Translations under genes and position numbers: made by a program
The notes under the pieces: generated by a model
Told to the model about the DNA's origin: nothing
Databases searched by the model: none
The model's input: the letters and a program-made list of their open reading frames with translations, nothing else
NCBI GenBank assembly: GCA_038894275.1
Contig: JAWAPU010000003.1
Location: forward strand, 1-20,503
Source: JAWAPU01 sp038894275
GTDB lineage: Archaea > Nanobdellota > Nanobdellia > UBA10117
DNA: 20,503 bases
Reading direction: 5' to 3'
Part shown: positions 6,583 through 13,753 of the stretch, piece after piece
How positions within the stretch are numbered: the stretch's first letter is position 1
Layout: each line of letters starts with the position of its first letter

Positions 6583-8618
6583 AACCCGAATTAGAAGATT
6601 TAAAGAAAAAATATGAAGCTAAAATAGAATCTGAATTAGGAAAACCAGAACTTACAGAGAAGCCAAGTGTTTCTTATTCAGAAGCTTATAGAATTTTCAG
6701 AGAAGAGCAACTACCTTTAAGTCATACGTTATTTGAAAATCTTTGTAATCGCGCAGAGAAGCTAATTAAATTAAAACTAAAACAATCCGAAATAGATGCT
6801 ATGCAGCCATTTTTAGAAATGGCGCATATTTATGTTACGCCTTATGGGGTTTATGCTTTAGCAGCTTTAAGTACTATATTTGGAATTTTAATTTCCTTTA
6901 TGATTGGTTTGCTGTTAGGTAATTTTTTAATTATAATTGGTGGAATGTTGGGCTCAGTAGGTTTGTTTTTCTTAATACCTACATTTCCAAAACAGATGTT
7001 TTTATCTTGGCGTGCGAAAGCTTCGGACCAAATAATTCTCGCAGTTTTATATATGATCATCTACATGGAGCACACGCCAAATTTAGAACTTGCAACTTGG
7101 TTTGCAGCAAAACATCTCTCTCCTCCTTTAAGCTTAGATTTTATAAAAATACTTTGGGATGTCGAAACTAAAAAATTTTCAAGTTTAACAGCAGCACTTG
7201 AAAATTATATTGAAACTTGGAGAGGATGGGACGATGCTTTTATAGATTCTATTCATGTTTTAGAAACATCTTTAGTAGCAGCAACAAAAGAAGAGAGATT
7301 AAAAATCTTAGAAAAAGCAGAAGAAATAATTCTTGACGGAACATATGATAAAATGCTTAATTTTGCACATGCGTTACAAAGTCCAATTCAAACTTTGCAT
7401 ATGTTGGGTACTGTTTTACCTGTCATGGGTTTAGTTATGTTGCCTATGGTTTCTGCTTTTATGGGAGCTAGCGTAAAATGGTGGCAAATTGCTTTACTTT
7501 ATAATATACTTCTCCCAATTTCAGTTTATTTATTATCAAAGTCTGTGTTAACAACAAGACCTGCTGGCTCAAATATGGGAACTGATGTTTATGCGCATTT
7601 AATTAAAAAATACGCAAAACCAAAGATTCCTCCAATATTCGTTAGTTTGGTTGTTGTTATGGCTTTTATGATTCCTGTATTTCTTTACTTTGGTTTAAGT
7701 CCGCCAGTTGGAATTCAAGCATACGCTATTGGTCCAATAATTTTTTCTTCTTTAATGATATGTGGAATTGGTGTTGGTATTGCTGTATATTATTGGCATA
7801 AAAATAAAACTATCATAAAAATAAAGAAAAAAATTTCTCAAATAGAAGAAGAATTTGCAGCAGCGATTTTTCAATTAGGAAACATAATGTCACAAGGAAA
7901 GCCGGTTGAATTGGCTTTACCAGAACTTATAAAAGCCATGCCAAAAGCAGAAGTTACAGATCTTTTTAGAATTATAGACTCAAATATTAGAGAAAAAGGA
8001 ATGTCTCTAAAAGAGGCTATATTTGACGAAAAAGAAGGCGCCTTGACATACTATCCTTCCGCTATAATAAAATCTGTAATGGCAACTTTAGTTGAAGCCT
8101 CTAAAAAATCTCCGCAAATCGCAGCATCTTCTCTAATTACAATTTCTCGTTATTTAACAAATGCGCATCGAGTTAATGAAAGATTGAAAGATTTATTAGC
8201 AGATACGATCTCTTCTTTAAGTTCACAAATTAAACTTTTTGCGCCAGTAATTTCAGGAATTGTTGTTGGACTTTCTTCCCTAACAACTTCTATTTTGGCT
8301 AATTTAGGGGAAAAATTAAGAGGTTTTGAAGCTTCACCTGAAACTCCAGGTTTCGGGGCAGGACTCTTACAAATTTTTCAAATAGAACATATGATGCCCA
8401 GTTGGCTTTTCCAAATAATTGTTGGACTTTATTTAGTAGAAATTGTCATAATAATGTCTTTTCTATTAAGTGGTTTGGTAAATGGAGCAGATAAAATCGA
8501 AGAAGAAGAAACAATTTCAAAAAATCTCTTGCTCGGCACCTTATTCTATACCGGGGTCACAATTTTAACAGCAATACTATTTGCAGGGTTAATATCTGGA
8601 ATAACAGAAGCTATTTAA
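6579..8618 (+). CDS. Type II secretion system F family platform protein (ArlJ/TadC-like)
   Basis: A polytopic membrane protein that forms the platform on which the ATPase acts during filament assembly. A cytoplasmic N-terminus of about 90 residues is followed by a helical hairpin (92-140) and a first T2SSF domain (about 150-290) ending in helices near 275-325. A second helix cluster lies at about 353-405. The second T2SSF domain (about 417-572) carries the typical helical stretch E-E-F-A-A-A-I-F-Q-L-G, followed by C-terminal helices near 555-580, 612-640 and 655-679. The duplicated T2SSF layout is that of archaeal ArlJ and TadB/TadC-type proteins. At 679 aa it is longer than most ArlJ. It overlaps the ATPase gene by four bases (ATGA). 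The pilin-like genes follow 28 nt downstream. Confidence 0.93.
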   Translation: MKPELEDLKKKYEAKIESELGKPELTEKPSVSYSEAYRIFREEQLPLSHTLFENLCNRAEKLIKLKLKQSEIDAMQPFLEMAHIYVTPYGVYALAALSTIFGILISFMIGLLLGNFLIIIGGMLGSVGLFFLIPTFPKQMFLSWRAKASDQIILAVLYMIIYMEHTPNLELATWFAAKHLSPPLSLDFIKILWDVETKKFSSLTAALENYIETWRGWDDAFIDSIHVLETSLVAATKEERLKILEKAEEIILDGTYDKMLNFAHALQSPIQTLHMLGTVLPVMGLVMLPMVSAFMGASVKWWQIALLYNILLPISVYLLSKSVLTTRPAGSNMGTDVYAHLIKKYAKPKIPPIFVSLVVVMAFMIPVFLYFGLSPPVGIQAYAIGPIIFSSLMICGIGVGIAVYYWHKNKTIIKIKKKISQIEEEFAAAIFQLGNIMSQGKPVELALPELIKAMPKAEVTDLFRIIDSNIREKGMSLKEAIFDEKEGALTYYPSAIIKSVMATLVEASKKSPQIAASSLITISRYLTNAHRVNERLKDLLADTISSLSSQIKLFAPVISGIVVGLSSLTTSILANLGEKLRGFEASPETPGFGAGLLQIFQIEHMMPSWLFQIIVGLYLVEIVIIMSFLLSGLVNGADKIEEEETISKNLLLGTLFYTGVTILTAILFAGLISGITEAI

Positions 8619-8646
8619 ATCAAATTTAATTTTTATTTTCAAGGCC

Positions 8647-8745
8647 ATGGAATGGGAGCAATTTGTACTTTTAGTAGCATCTATTTTAGTAATAATTATA
8701 ATCATTTATATAATTACATCTATGTTTGGAGTGGTGAAACCATAA
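8647..8745 (+). CDS. Very small single-helix protein (32 aa), pilin-like
   Basis: A 32-residue product: MEWEQF followed by one hydrophobic helix (about 7-24) rich in Ile and Val, then a short GVVKP tail. It has no basic residue before the helix, so no class III cleavage motif; it may stay unprocessed. It begins 28 nt after the platform gene and ends 1 nt before the next start, so it sits tightly in the operon. Its E-W-x-E-Q start resembles that of the next protein (P-E-W-T-L-E-Q), which supports it being real. The start codon is preceded by AGGCC, a sequence shared with the starts at 4300 and 13754. It could be a minor pilin core or a small partner of the platform protein. Confidence 0.6.
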   Translation: MEWEQFVLLVASILVIIIIIYIITSMFGVVKP

Positions 8746-8746
8746 A

Positions 8747-9163
8747 ATGCCTGAATGGACCTTAGAACAGTTAACTGTAGGAGTTTTAGTAATAATTGCA
8801 TTTATTATTTTAATTATAGTATTAATACCTATGAAAGCAAGCAGCTCTTTTTGGTATTCCGGATGCGAAGGAAAAATAGCAGGTGATTATAATAGCAGCC
8901 TTAGAGGATACGAAAATCCTTTATGCACCTCGCTCGTTGATAATAATAGTTGCATTTATACTTGGGGAAATATAACCAAAGGGGAACTCTCTTTGCAAGT
9001 ATGTTTATGGTCTGAAAATTATAAAAAGTGCGTAATGAACCCTTCTTTAATATGTGACGATTTTGCTGCCTCTAAAATTGAATGTTCAAAAGTACCAGAT
9101 TGTAGACCTATAATAGGAATTAAAAGAGCGGTTCAAAACTTAATACCAGGAGGAAGACAATGA
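8747..9163 (+). CDS. Pilin-like membrane-anchored protein, cysteine-rich outer domain
   Basis: This 138-aa protein has one N-terminal helix (about 10-29) after MPEWTLEQL. Unlike most neighbours it has no K-K-A/G motif, so it may be a membrane-anchored minor component and not a cleaved pilin. The outer domain (30-138) has eight cysteines, an even number that fits disulfides outside the cell, plus two or three N-x-S/T sequons. Weak GGTG sits about 10 nt before the ATG. The stop overlaps the next start by four bases. No named domain is recognised. Confidence 0.75.
   Translation: MPEWTLEQLTVGVLVIIAFIILIIVLIPMKASSSFWYSGCEGKIAGDYNSSLRGYENPLCTSLVDNNSCIYTWGNITKGELSLQVCLWSENYKKCVMNPSLICDDFAASKIECSKVPDCRPIIGIKRAVQNLIPGGRQ
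9148..9154 (+). promoter_or_regulatory. Strong ribosome binding site of the gene at 9160
   Basis: AGGAGGA lies five bases before the ATG, inside the end of the upstream gene. It is one of only a few strong sites in the pilin cluster. Confidence 0.7.
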
Positions 9164-10254
9164 ATAAAAAAGCTTTAGCTCCGCAAACTTTGGGAGAATT
9201 AATTTTAATAATTGCAGGAGGCATTATTATTTTATTCATATTTTTAGCAATTGCAGGATACATAAGCCCAACACTTGGAAGTTTCAGTTGTGGCTTAAAT
9301 GTCCGTATTTTTGGAGCAACGCAACATGCTACTGAAGGGATTTTAACCGCTCCTATTGTACTTTGTAACCAATATAATGATGTAGTTAAAATAAACGCAG
9401 CAGATTTTTCTAAATGTCCAGGTATAGCAAAAATTTGCAAAGCAAGCAATTTACCGGATGAAGTTTTAGTCGAATGCTATAAACAATGCGCAAGAATTCA
9501 AGTAGATGCTCTTACAGACTCCTGTTGGTCTATGGGTGGTTCGGGGAGAGTCCATTTGTGGACTTTTGCTGAAAGATTTTCAGCAGCACCGTGGGAGGAT
9601 ATAGCTGCGGCAGCAACAGCTATAACGACGACTGTTCTCGGTATAGCGATTACGCCAATTTCAGGGCCAGCTGGCGTGATTGTAGCAGTAGGTAGTAGTA
9701 GTGTTTTAATAGCAATTCTTGAAAAGAATATTAAGCCTTTAAGCTTTAGAGCAGCTGTTTTGAAATGCTATAAGTTTCAAATAATTCATCCAATAAATGA
9801 TCCAAAGGGTAAGCCTATTAATTATTTCGATGGGTCGTTCGGGCGTAGTTGGGTTTATGGCATGGTAACTGTAAATACTTCTGATAATACTCAAAGTCTA
9901 GCCACCAAATATTCTTCTGAATTTGCAAAATGTGCAAGTTCAAAAAATCCGTTTTGTAGTTTTGGTGGTCATGGAGTAAAATATGTTATGGAAGCAGATG
10001 GAATAAAAAACGCTTTTGAAATTTCAGGAGAGTCTATCAACACACCAAATATAAATATAAATGATAACAATTTCGACGCATTGATAGATTTAGGATTTAC
10101 TACAACCGCATTTTTGAATTATAATGTTACAGAACCCAGGCAAATCTGTTACATCGCATATTACAACGATGGGGGGCAAGCAGATGTTAAGTTTGTAATG
10201 AGAAGTTGTAAGGGTTGGGTTCCAGAAAGGTTCACTCCTTATTTCAAAAATTAA
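9160..10254 (+). CDS. Large pilin-like protein with internal hydrophobic segment
   Basis: This 364-aa protein has a class III-like leader, MNKKA, with predicted cleavage before LAPQTLGELI, then a helix to about residue 31. The outer part has 12 cysteines. Residues about 145-187 are an Ala-, Thr- and Ile-rich hydrophobic stretch around the turn S-G-P-A-G, long enough for a membrane hairpin. This is odd in an extracellular pilin domain and recurs in the 642-aa protein at 13754. A strong ribosome binding site precedes the start, which overlaps the previous stop (ATGA). A gap of 32 nt follows. No named domain is recognised. It may be a minor pilin or a pilus-associated membrane-inserting protein (inference). 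Confidence 0.8.
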   Translation: MNKKALAPQTLGELILIIAGGIIILFIFLAIAGYISPTLGSFSCGLNVRIFGATQHATEGILTAPIVLCNQYNDVVKINAADFSKCPGIAKICKASNLPDEVLVECYKQCARIQVDALTDSCWSMGGSGRVHLWTFAERFSAAPWEDIAAAATAITTTVLGIAITPISGPAGVIVAVGSSSVLIAILEKNIKPLSFRAAVLKCYKFQIIHPINDPKGKPINYFDGSFGRSWVYGMVTVNTSDNTQSLATKYSSEFAKCASSKNPFCSFGGHGVKYVMEADGIKNAFEISGESINTPNININDNNFDALIDLGFTTTAFLNYNVTEPRQICYIAYYNDGGQADVKFVMRSCKGWVPERFTPYFKN

Positions 10255-10255
10255 A

Positions 10256-10266
10256 CTTTAAAAATT
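10256..10266 (+). promoter_or_regulatory. Possible TATA-like box before the small gene at 10287
   Basis: CTTTAAAAATT starts two bases after the stop at 10254 and is centred about 26 nt before the ATG at 10287, matching a leaderless start. The region is very AT-rich, so chance is possible. Confidence 0.3.
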
Positions 10267-10286
10267 AAAAACTAAATTTATTTCAA

Positions 10287-10460
10287 ATGGGAAAAAATTG
10301 TGCAAAAAAAGGAGTCGAAGCTTGGTGGGGCTTTTTAGCAGGTGCAATAGTTATAATAATTGTCGTTGTTCTTTTCATCATTTTTTATGGACAAATAAAA
10401 AGTGGAAGTGAAAATGTAATTGGAGATATAATGAAAAAATTAGGAGAGTGGATGAAATGA
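10287..10460 (+). CDS. Small pilin-like protein (57 aa)
   Basis: A 57-residue product with the leader MGKNCAKKG, predicted cleavage before VEAWWGFLAG, one strongly hydrophobic helix (about 15-34), and a short amphipathic C-terminal helix ending in KKLGEWMK. It has essentially no outer domain, so after processing it would be little more than the filament core helix. Glu at position 2 after the cleavage site is unusual. The stop overlaps the next start (ATGA), so the pair is probably translationally coupled and made in equal amounts. Confidence 0.7.
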   Translation: MGKNCAKKGVEAWWGFLAGAIVIIIVVVLFIIFYGQIKSGSENVIGDIMKKLGEWMK

Positions 10461-10627
10461 AATTATTTAACATAAAATCTAAAAAAGCAGATATAGGCTA
10501 TTCGTATATTATTATGATCGTATTAGGAATAATAGGTATTATTTTAATTTTATTTATCCTTAAAGGAGGTCTCGGAGAATCTTTTGGCAAATTATTTAGT
10601 TTATTTAATCAAACCAAGCTGGAGTAA
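10457..10627 (+). CDS. Small pilin-like protein (56 aa)
   Basis: A 56-residue product with a basic leader, MKLFNIKSKKA, predicted cleavage before DIGYSYIIMI, one helix (about 15-35), then KGGLGESFGKLF and a short polar end. It is coupled to the small gene upstream by a four-base overlap. Both lack an outer domain, so the two could be paired core subunits. A 47-nt gap with a promoter-like sequence follows. Confidence 0.7.
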   Translation: MKLFNIKSKKADIGYSYIIMIVLGIIGIILILFILKGGLGESFGKLFSLFNQTKLE

Positions 10628-10636
10628 TTCATAAAA

Positions 10637-10645
10637 TTTATAAAC
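10637..10645 (+). promoter_or_regulatory. TATA-like box before the candidate major pilin at 10675
   Basis: TTTATAAAC lies in a 47-nt gap. A start of transcription 25 nt downstream would fall close to the ribosome binding site at 10664-10670, so the exact box is uncertain. Its presence with a perfect ribosome binding site suggests separate strong expression. Confidence 0.4.
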
Positions 10646-10650
10646 TAAAG

Positions 10651-10661
10651 TTTTATTTTTT
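10651..10661 (+). terminator. Possible U-tract terminator
   Basis: TTTTATTTTTT after the stop at 10627 could end part of the upstream transcript. No stem is present, and it overlaps the promoter-like gap. Confidence 0.25.
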
Positions 10662-10663
10662 AA

Positions 10664-10670
10664 AAGGAGG
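10664..10670 (+). promoter_or_regulatory. Strong ribosome binding site of the gene at 10675
   Basis: AAGGAGG four bases before the ATG is an excellent match to the 16S rRNA 3' end and fixes the start. Confidence 0.75.
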
Positions 10671-10674
10671 CTAA

Positions 10675-11076
10675 ATGGCAAAAGCACAAGGACTTCCATT
10701 AAGTTTTATTGTAATAGCCGCTATTTCTGCCCTTGTTTTAATTTTAGTTGTGGCATTTACAATAGGTGGCTTAGGCGGTTTATTTAAACAAATAGGCGCG
10801 CAAAAAGGTGAAGAATTGGATGCGGTTAGAACTGCATGTAGCGCCGCGTGTGCAAAACTGCAAACAGCAATCAGTTCAGAAGCTTTTGCAAATTCTGAAT
10901 ATTGCACTAAAAAGTGGGCCATAGATTTTAATAGGGATGGAAAAATTAACCAAACAGAAACAAACATTCTTTGTTATGACCCTCGTGTAGGGGTTAGTTG
11001 TACAGTTCAAATTGGCGATGATGTTTTAACAGAAAAAAATTGCGCTACTTATGTCCCACCAAAACAAAATGAATAA
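10675..11076 (+). CDS. Class III pilin-like protein with EF-hand-like loop; candidate major pilin
   Basis: This 133-aa protein has a very short leader, MAKA, with predicted cleavage before QGLPLSFIVI, a typical archaeal class III pilin start. The helix runs to about residue 31. The outer part has six cysteines. Residues 84-95 read D-F-N-R-D-G-K-I-N-Q-T-E, matching the calcium-binding loop pattern D-x-N-x-D-G-x-I-x-x-x-E of EF-hand and dockerin proteins. It is a paralogue of the next gene: shared are QGLP-L/M-S, L-F, G-E-E-L, A-C-x-x-A-C and S-E-Y-C-T-K. It has the strongest ribosome binding site and its own promoter-like sequence. I therefore infer that it is a main filament subunit, possibly stabilised by calcium. 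Confidence 0.85.
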   Translation: MAKAQGLPLSFIVIAAISALVLILVVAFTIGGLGGLFKQIGAQKGEELDAVRTACSAACAKLQTAISSEAFANSEYCTKKWAIDFNRDGKINQTETNILCYDPRVGVSCTVQIGDDVLTEKNCATYVPPKQNE

Positions 11077-11410
11077 AAAAGCGCAAGGTCTACCAATGTC
11101 GGTAATTGCAATAGCTATAATAGTGATACTAACTTTGGTTTTAGTTATTTTATTTATTACAGGAACTTTACCGAATTTATTTGCGAAAACTAGAATTGTT
11201 GGCGAAGAATTAGGAGCTGAAGAAAATACTACTTTTAGACTTGCATGCGAACAAGCATGTTTTTCAGCTCAACAATTAGCAGATAATTTAGACGAATGGA
11301 AATTATCAGAGTACTGCACAAAAAGACTTAAAGGTTTTAAATGTTCGGATGTTGGCGTTTATTGCGTTTCTCCTAAAAATAGTAGTTGGAATCACACCAC
11401 ATGTAGATAA
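11069..11410 (+). CDS. Class III pilin-like protein, paralogue of the preceding gene
   Basis: This 113-aa protein starts at the ATG at 11069, giving MNKKA with cleavage before QGLPMSVIAI. An in-frame ATG at 11051 would add six residues with no pilin character, so I prefer the later one. The start lies eight bases inside the upstream gene. The helix runs to about residue 32. The outer part keeps A-C-E-Q-A-C, S-E-Y-C-T-K and three further cysteines, but lacks the EF-hand-like loop. Tandem position and sequence show a duplication. No ribosome binding site is evident, so it probably relies on coupling to the gene before it. Confidence 0.85.
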   Translation: MNKKAQGLPMSVIAIAIIVILTLVLVILFITGTLPNLFAKTRIVGEELGAEENTTFRLACEQACFSAQQLADNLDEWKLSEYCTKRLKGFKCSDVGVYCVSPKNSSWNHTTCR

Positions 11411-11416
11411 TTAAAA

Positions 11417-11593
11417 ATGCGAGTTGCTTCAAACAAAAAAGCGCTGGAACTGCCAATGCAAGTAATTGTCGTAGTTATAATATTACTTGCTTTGCTTGTT
11501 TTTCTTTTAGTTTTTTTCACAGGTCAAGGAAATAAATTAACAAATTTGTGGGACAATTTAGTTGGCAGCGGTATAAATCAAACAAGTCCGTAA
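11417..11593 (+). CDS. Small class III pilin-like protein (58 aa)
   Basis: A 58-residue product with leader MRVASNKKA, predicted cleavage before LELPMQVIVV, one helix (about 15-35), F-F-T-G, and about 20 polar residues ending in Q-T-S-P. The L-P-M-Q-V-I start resembles the L-P-M-S-V-I of the previous gene, so it may be a truncated relative with no outer domain. It lies 6 nt after that gene and 1 nt before the next start. Confidence 0.75.
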   Translation: MRVASNKKALELPMQVIVVVIILLALLVFLLVFFTGQGNKLTNLWDNLVGSGINQTSP

Positions 11594-11594
11594 T

Positions 11595-12602
11595 ATGAAA
11601 AAAGGACTTATAGGTCTTATAATAGGTATACTTGTTTTAATAATCCTGCTAGTAGCAATAGCAGGAATAGTTGTTCCTTTACTTAGCAAATCATTTAAAG
11701 AAACGTTTGTGCCAAGCGAGTCTGTTTCAGAAAAATACGTATTAAATATAACTAATCTTATATGTTCTCCAAATGAATTATCCTTTCGAGTCAACGATAC
11801 TAGTACAAAAATGTACGAAACAAATTTTCACCCATATACGAGTTTTAGAGTTTTTGTTAATAATACTCCGGCCAAAATAAAAGATGTTAAATTTTTTAGA
11901 AAAACTTATATTACCTTGATAACAGACTCCTGCGACTCAATTGAAAAAACTTATAATTGGACTAATGTGGGCTTAAACCAACTTTATAGAGGTTTTTTTT
12001 CAGGCTCTGATATTACAGATGCTTTTAATTTTGTTACTGCTACACAATGCAAGAGTATTTCGAGCTTTAGCGACTACTCAAATGCTTTAAGAAATGTTTC
12101 TTTAGCCATTCCTTCAGAAAGCGAAACATCTCCTATTTTTAAGGTACTTATAATAAATATAAGTCAGTCGTCTGCGCTCGGCACAAATAATTTACCAAAC
12201 GAAGAACTTCAAAATTTTGAACAAGCGTTACGTGCCTTACAAGAAATAAAATTTAATGCAATATACATACTTGCACCAAGTACTGATGCTTGTTCTAATG
12301 TTTATGCTTTAAATGCTACTAAAAATATTTTTGGTATTGTAGAAAAAGATCAAAACCAAAACTATTATAAAAATAAAGAAAATACCTATTTCTGCGGAAA
12401 ACCAGATCAAAAACTAAAGCACCAAAATATAGTTCAAGAGATTCGAAACAATGCTTCAAATATTTATTTGACTTATTCATATCCGTTAAGCCCAAGTGAT
12501 AAAACTTTGAAAGTCATTTTGAAAGTAAAAGAAGCTCAAGAAACTTTTGAATGGGGCGCACCTGTAAAAGATGGAAGGACAGAATGCAATATTAATATCT
12601 AG
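11595..12602 (+). CDS. Pilin-like protein with VWA-like domain and altered metal site
   Basis: This 335-aa protein has leader MKKG, cleavage before LIGLIIGILV, and a helix to about residue 30. The outer part follows the order of VWA-related domains as I know them: a F-R-V-F-V-N-N-T strand region (about 83-90), D-S-C-D-S at 111-115 where the metal site D-x-S-x-S is expected, a V-L-I-I-N-I-S strand, a helix, an A-I-Y-I-L-A-P strand, and a late I-Y-L-T-Y-S-Y-P segment like the end of bacterial VWFA-related proteins. VWA domains bind ligands, often collagen-like or other surface proteins. Cys at the first Ser position suggests weakened metal binding. Several N-x-S/T sequons are present. The VWA call is pattern-based and needs a structure or profile search. 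Confidence 0.6.
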   Translation: MKKGLIGLIIGILVLIILLVAIAGIVVPLLSKSFKETFVPSESVSEKYVLNITNLICSPNELSFRVNDTSTKMYETNFHPYTSFRVFVNNTPAKIKDVKFFRKTYITLITDSCDSIEKTYNWTNVGLNQLYRGFFSGSDITDAFNFVTATQCKSISSFSDYSNALRNVSLAIPSESETSPIFKVLIINISQSSALGTNNLPNEELQNFEQALRALQEIKFNAIYILAPSTDACSNVYALNATKNIFGIVEKDQNQNYYKNKENTYFCGKPDQKLKHQNIVQEIRNNASNIYLTYSYPLSPSDKTLKVILKVKEAQETFEWGAPVKDGRTECNINI

Positions 12603-12614
12603 CATCTGCATAAA

Positions 12615-13004
12615 ATGAAAAAAGCAACTGAAGCTACAAGCATAATTTTTACCTTATTTATTTTAATAATTATTTTGCTTTTAGGCTATCATATAATGAA
12701 GGGCTTATTTGCAAGCTCGCCCGAAGAGAAAGCAGCAAAAGAATTAAAAGAAGTTATAGAAACAGTTTGCGAACAACCCACAGGCAATTCTTTATCTATA
12801 AATATTTATGTGCCAGAAGGTAAAATACTTAAAATTACAAAAGATAAAGAAATAATAATCGACACATATAAAACTACGATAAAATGCGCAAATATGCAAT
12901 TTTCAGAATATAATTTCGTTTCAACTGTTGGAAAAGAAAACATTTGTATCAATGTAACAAAAGAACAAAATAGAATTTCATTCAGTGAGTGCAAATGGCA
13001 GTAA
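12615..13004 (+). CDS. Class III pilin-like protein (129 aa)
   Basis: The leader is MKKA with predicted cleavage before TEATSIIFTL, an N-terminus common among archaeal pilin-like proteins, and a helix to about residue 32. The outer domain (36-129) begins with a charged helix (EEKAAKELKEVIETVC) and continues as alternating strands, with four cysteines. It starts 12 nt after the previous gene and ends 10 nt inside the next. No ribosome binding site is clear. It is a probable minor pilin. Confidence 0.8.
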   Translation: MKKATEATSIIFTLFILIIILLLGYHIMKGLFASSPEEKAAKELKEVIETVCEQPTGNSLSINIYVPEGKILKITKDKEIIIDTYKTTIKCANMQFSEYNFVSTVGKENICINVTKEQNRISFSECKWQ

Positions 13005-13705
13005 AAATTCCTCCATCTCTTATTATAGCATTATTTATGGTTATAATAATGGTGCTAGTCTTTTCAGGATTCATTTTTCAACTTTTATTTGGTGGGCCAG
13101 AAGTTAAATTTGTTAAAGATTTAGCAGAACAAATGGAATCTATGTGTGCCGAAGAAAATGATCAAGTTATATATTACAATGGCTATTTGCCAGATTCAAA
13201 AGGAGCGCCGCCTGATGCTTATTATTTTTATGTAGCAGTCGACTCGTATAATTTAATTTTAGTTGGCAAAAGATATGGCCTTGTCCATAACGATTTAGGT
13301 GCACAATTTTCAGATTGGATAAGTTGCGTGTGCGCGCAAAGCACCAATCTTTTGACATCGGTACCTTGGAATGTAGCAAAATTTGTTTGTTCATGCAAAG
13401 AAGGTGTTCGAATTATTAAAACTGTTCCTCTTAAAGAATGTAGAAGAAAAAGAATTTCTATTTGTTCTACAGATCCAATGGGAAGGTTTGAAAGATGCGA
13501 TAAATTCGAATTCGAATCTTACGAAGGTAAAGAAAATTTACAGTTTGTACTTAATTTCACTAAAACTAAAAATAAGCTTATACTAAATTTTACACGCCAA
13601 ACTATTTGTGGCGATGGGTTGTGTTGTGAAGGCGAAGACGAAAACAATTGTAGAATAGATTGTGTACAATTAGACCCAGATAGAACCTGTAAGCGGTTCA
13701 AATAA
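12995..13705 (+). CDS. Membrane-anchored protein with C-terminal CGDG cysteine motif
   Basis: I start this 236-aa protein at ATG 12995; a GTG two codons earlier is less likely. One helix (about 8-31) follows MAVKIPPS; the usual K-K-A/G motif is replaced by V-K-I-P-P, so cleavage by the prepilin peptidase is doubtful. After the helix comes a negatively charged stretch and a domain with paired cysteines (C-V-C, C-S-C). Residues 205-223 form a compact motif: C-G-D-G-x-C-C-x-G-E, then four residues, C, three residues, C. This C-G-D-G-x-C kind of motif is frequent in extracellular archaeal and bacterial proteins, often near termini, and probably forms a disulfide knot. It overlaps the previous gene by 10 nt. 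A 48-nt gap follows. Confidence 0.75.
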   Translation: MAVKIPPSLIIALFMVIIMVLVFSGFIFQLLFGGPEVKFVKDLAEQMESMCAEENDQVIYYNGYLPDSKGAPPDAYYFYVAVDSYNLILVGKRYGLVHNDLGAQFSDWISCVCAQSTNLLTSVPWNVAKFVCSCKEGVRIIKTVPLKECRRKRISICSTDPMGRFERCDKFEFESYEGKENLQFVLNFTKTKNKLILNFTRQTICGDGLCCEGEDENNCRIDCVQLDPDRTCKRFK

Positions 13706-13726
13706 TAAAACATAAATTTAAAAACT

Positions 13727-13736
13727 TCTTTTATCC
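13727..13736 (+). promoter_or_regulatory. TATA-like box before the 642-aa gene at 13754
   Basis: TCTTTTATCC follows an A-rich, BRE-like stretch (13713-13724). Its centre is about 23 nt before the ATG, in the largest gap of the pilin cluster, so this may begin a second transcript. Confidence 0.4.
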
Positions 13737-13753
13737 TTTATAATCAAGGCCAC

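Noticed and set aside
9120..9449. 109-aa open frame on the minus strand opposite the start of the gene at 9160
   Set aside because: It spans two well-supported plus-strand genes, and its hydrophobic stretch is the complement of the pilin helix.
10671..10967. 98-aa open frame on the minus strand opposite the candidate major pilin
   Set aside because: It mirrors a gene with a strong ribosome binding site and pilin leader; it has no ribosome binding site and reads like an antisense shadow of a hydrophobic gene.
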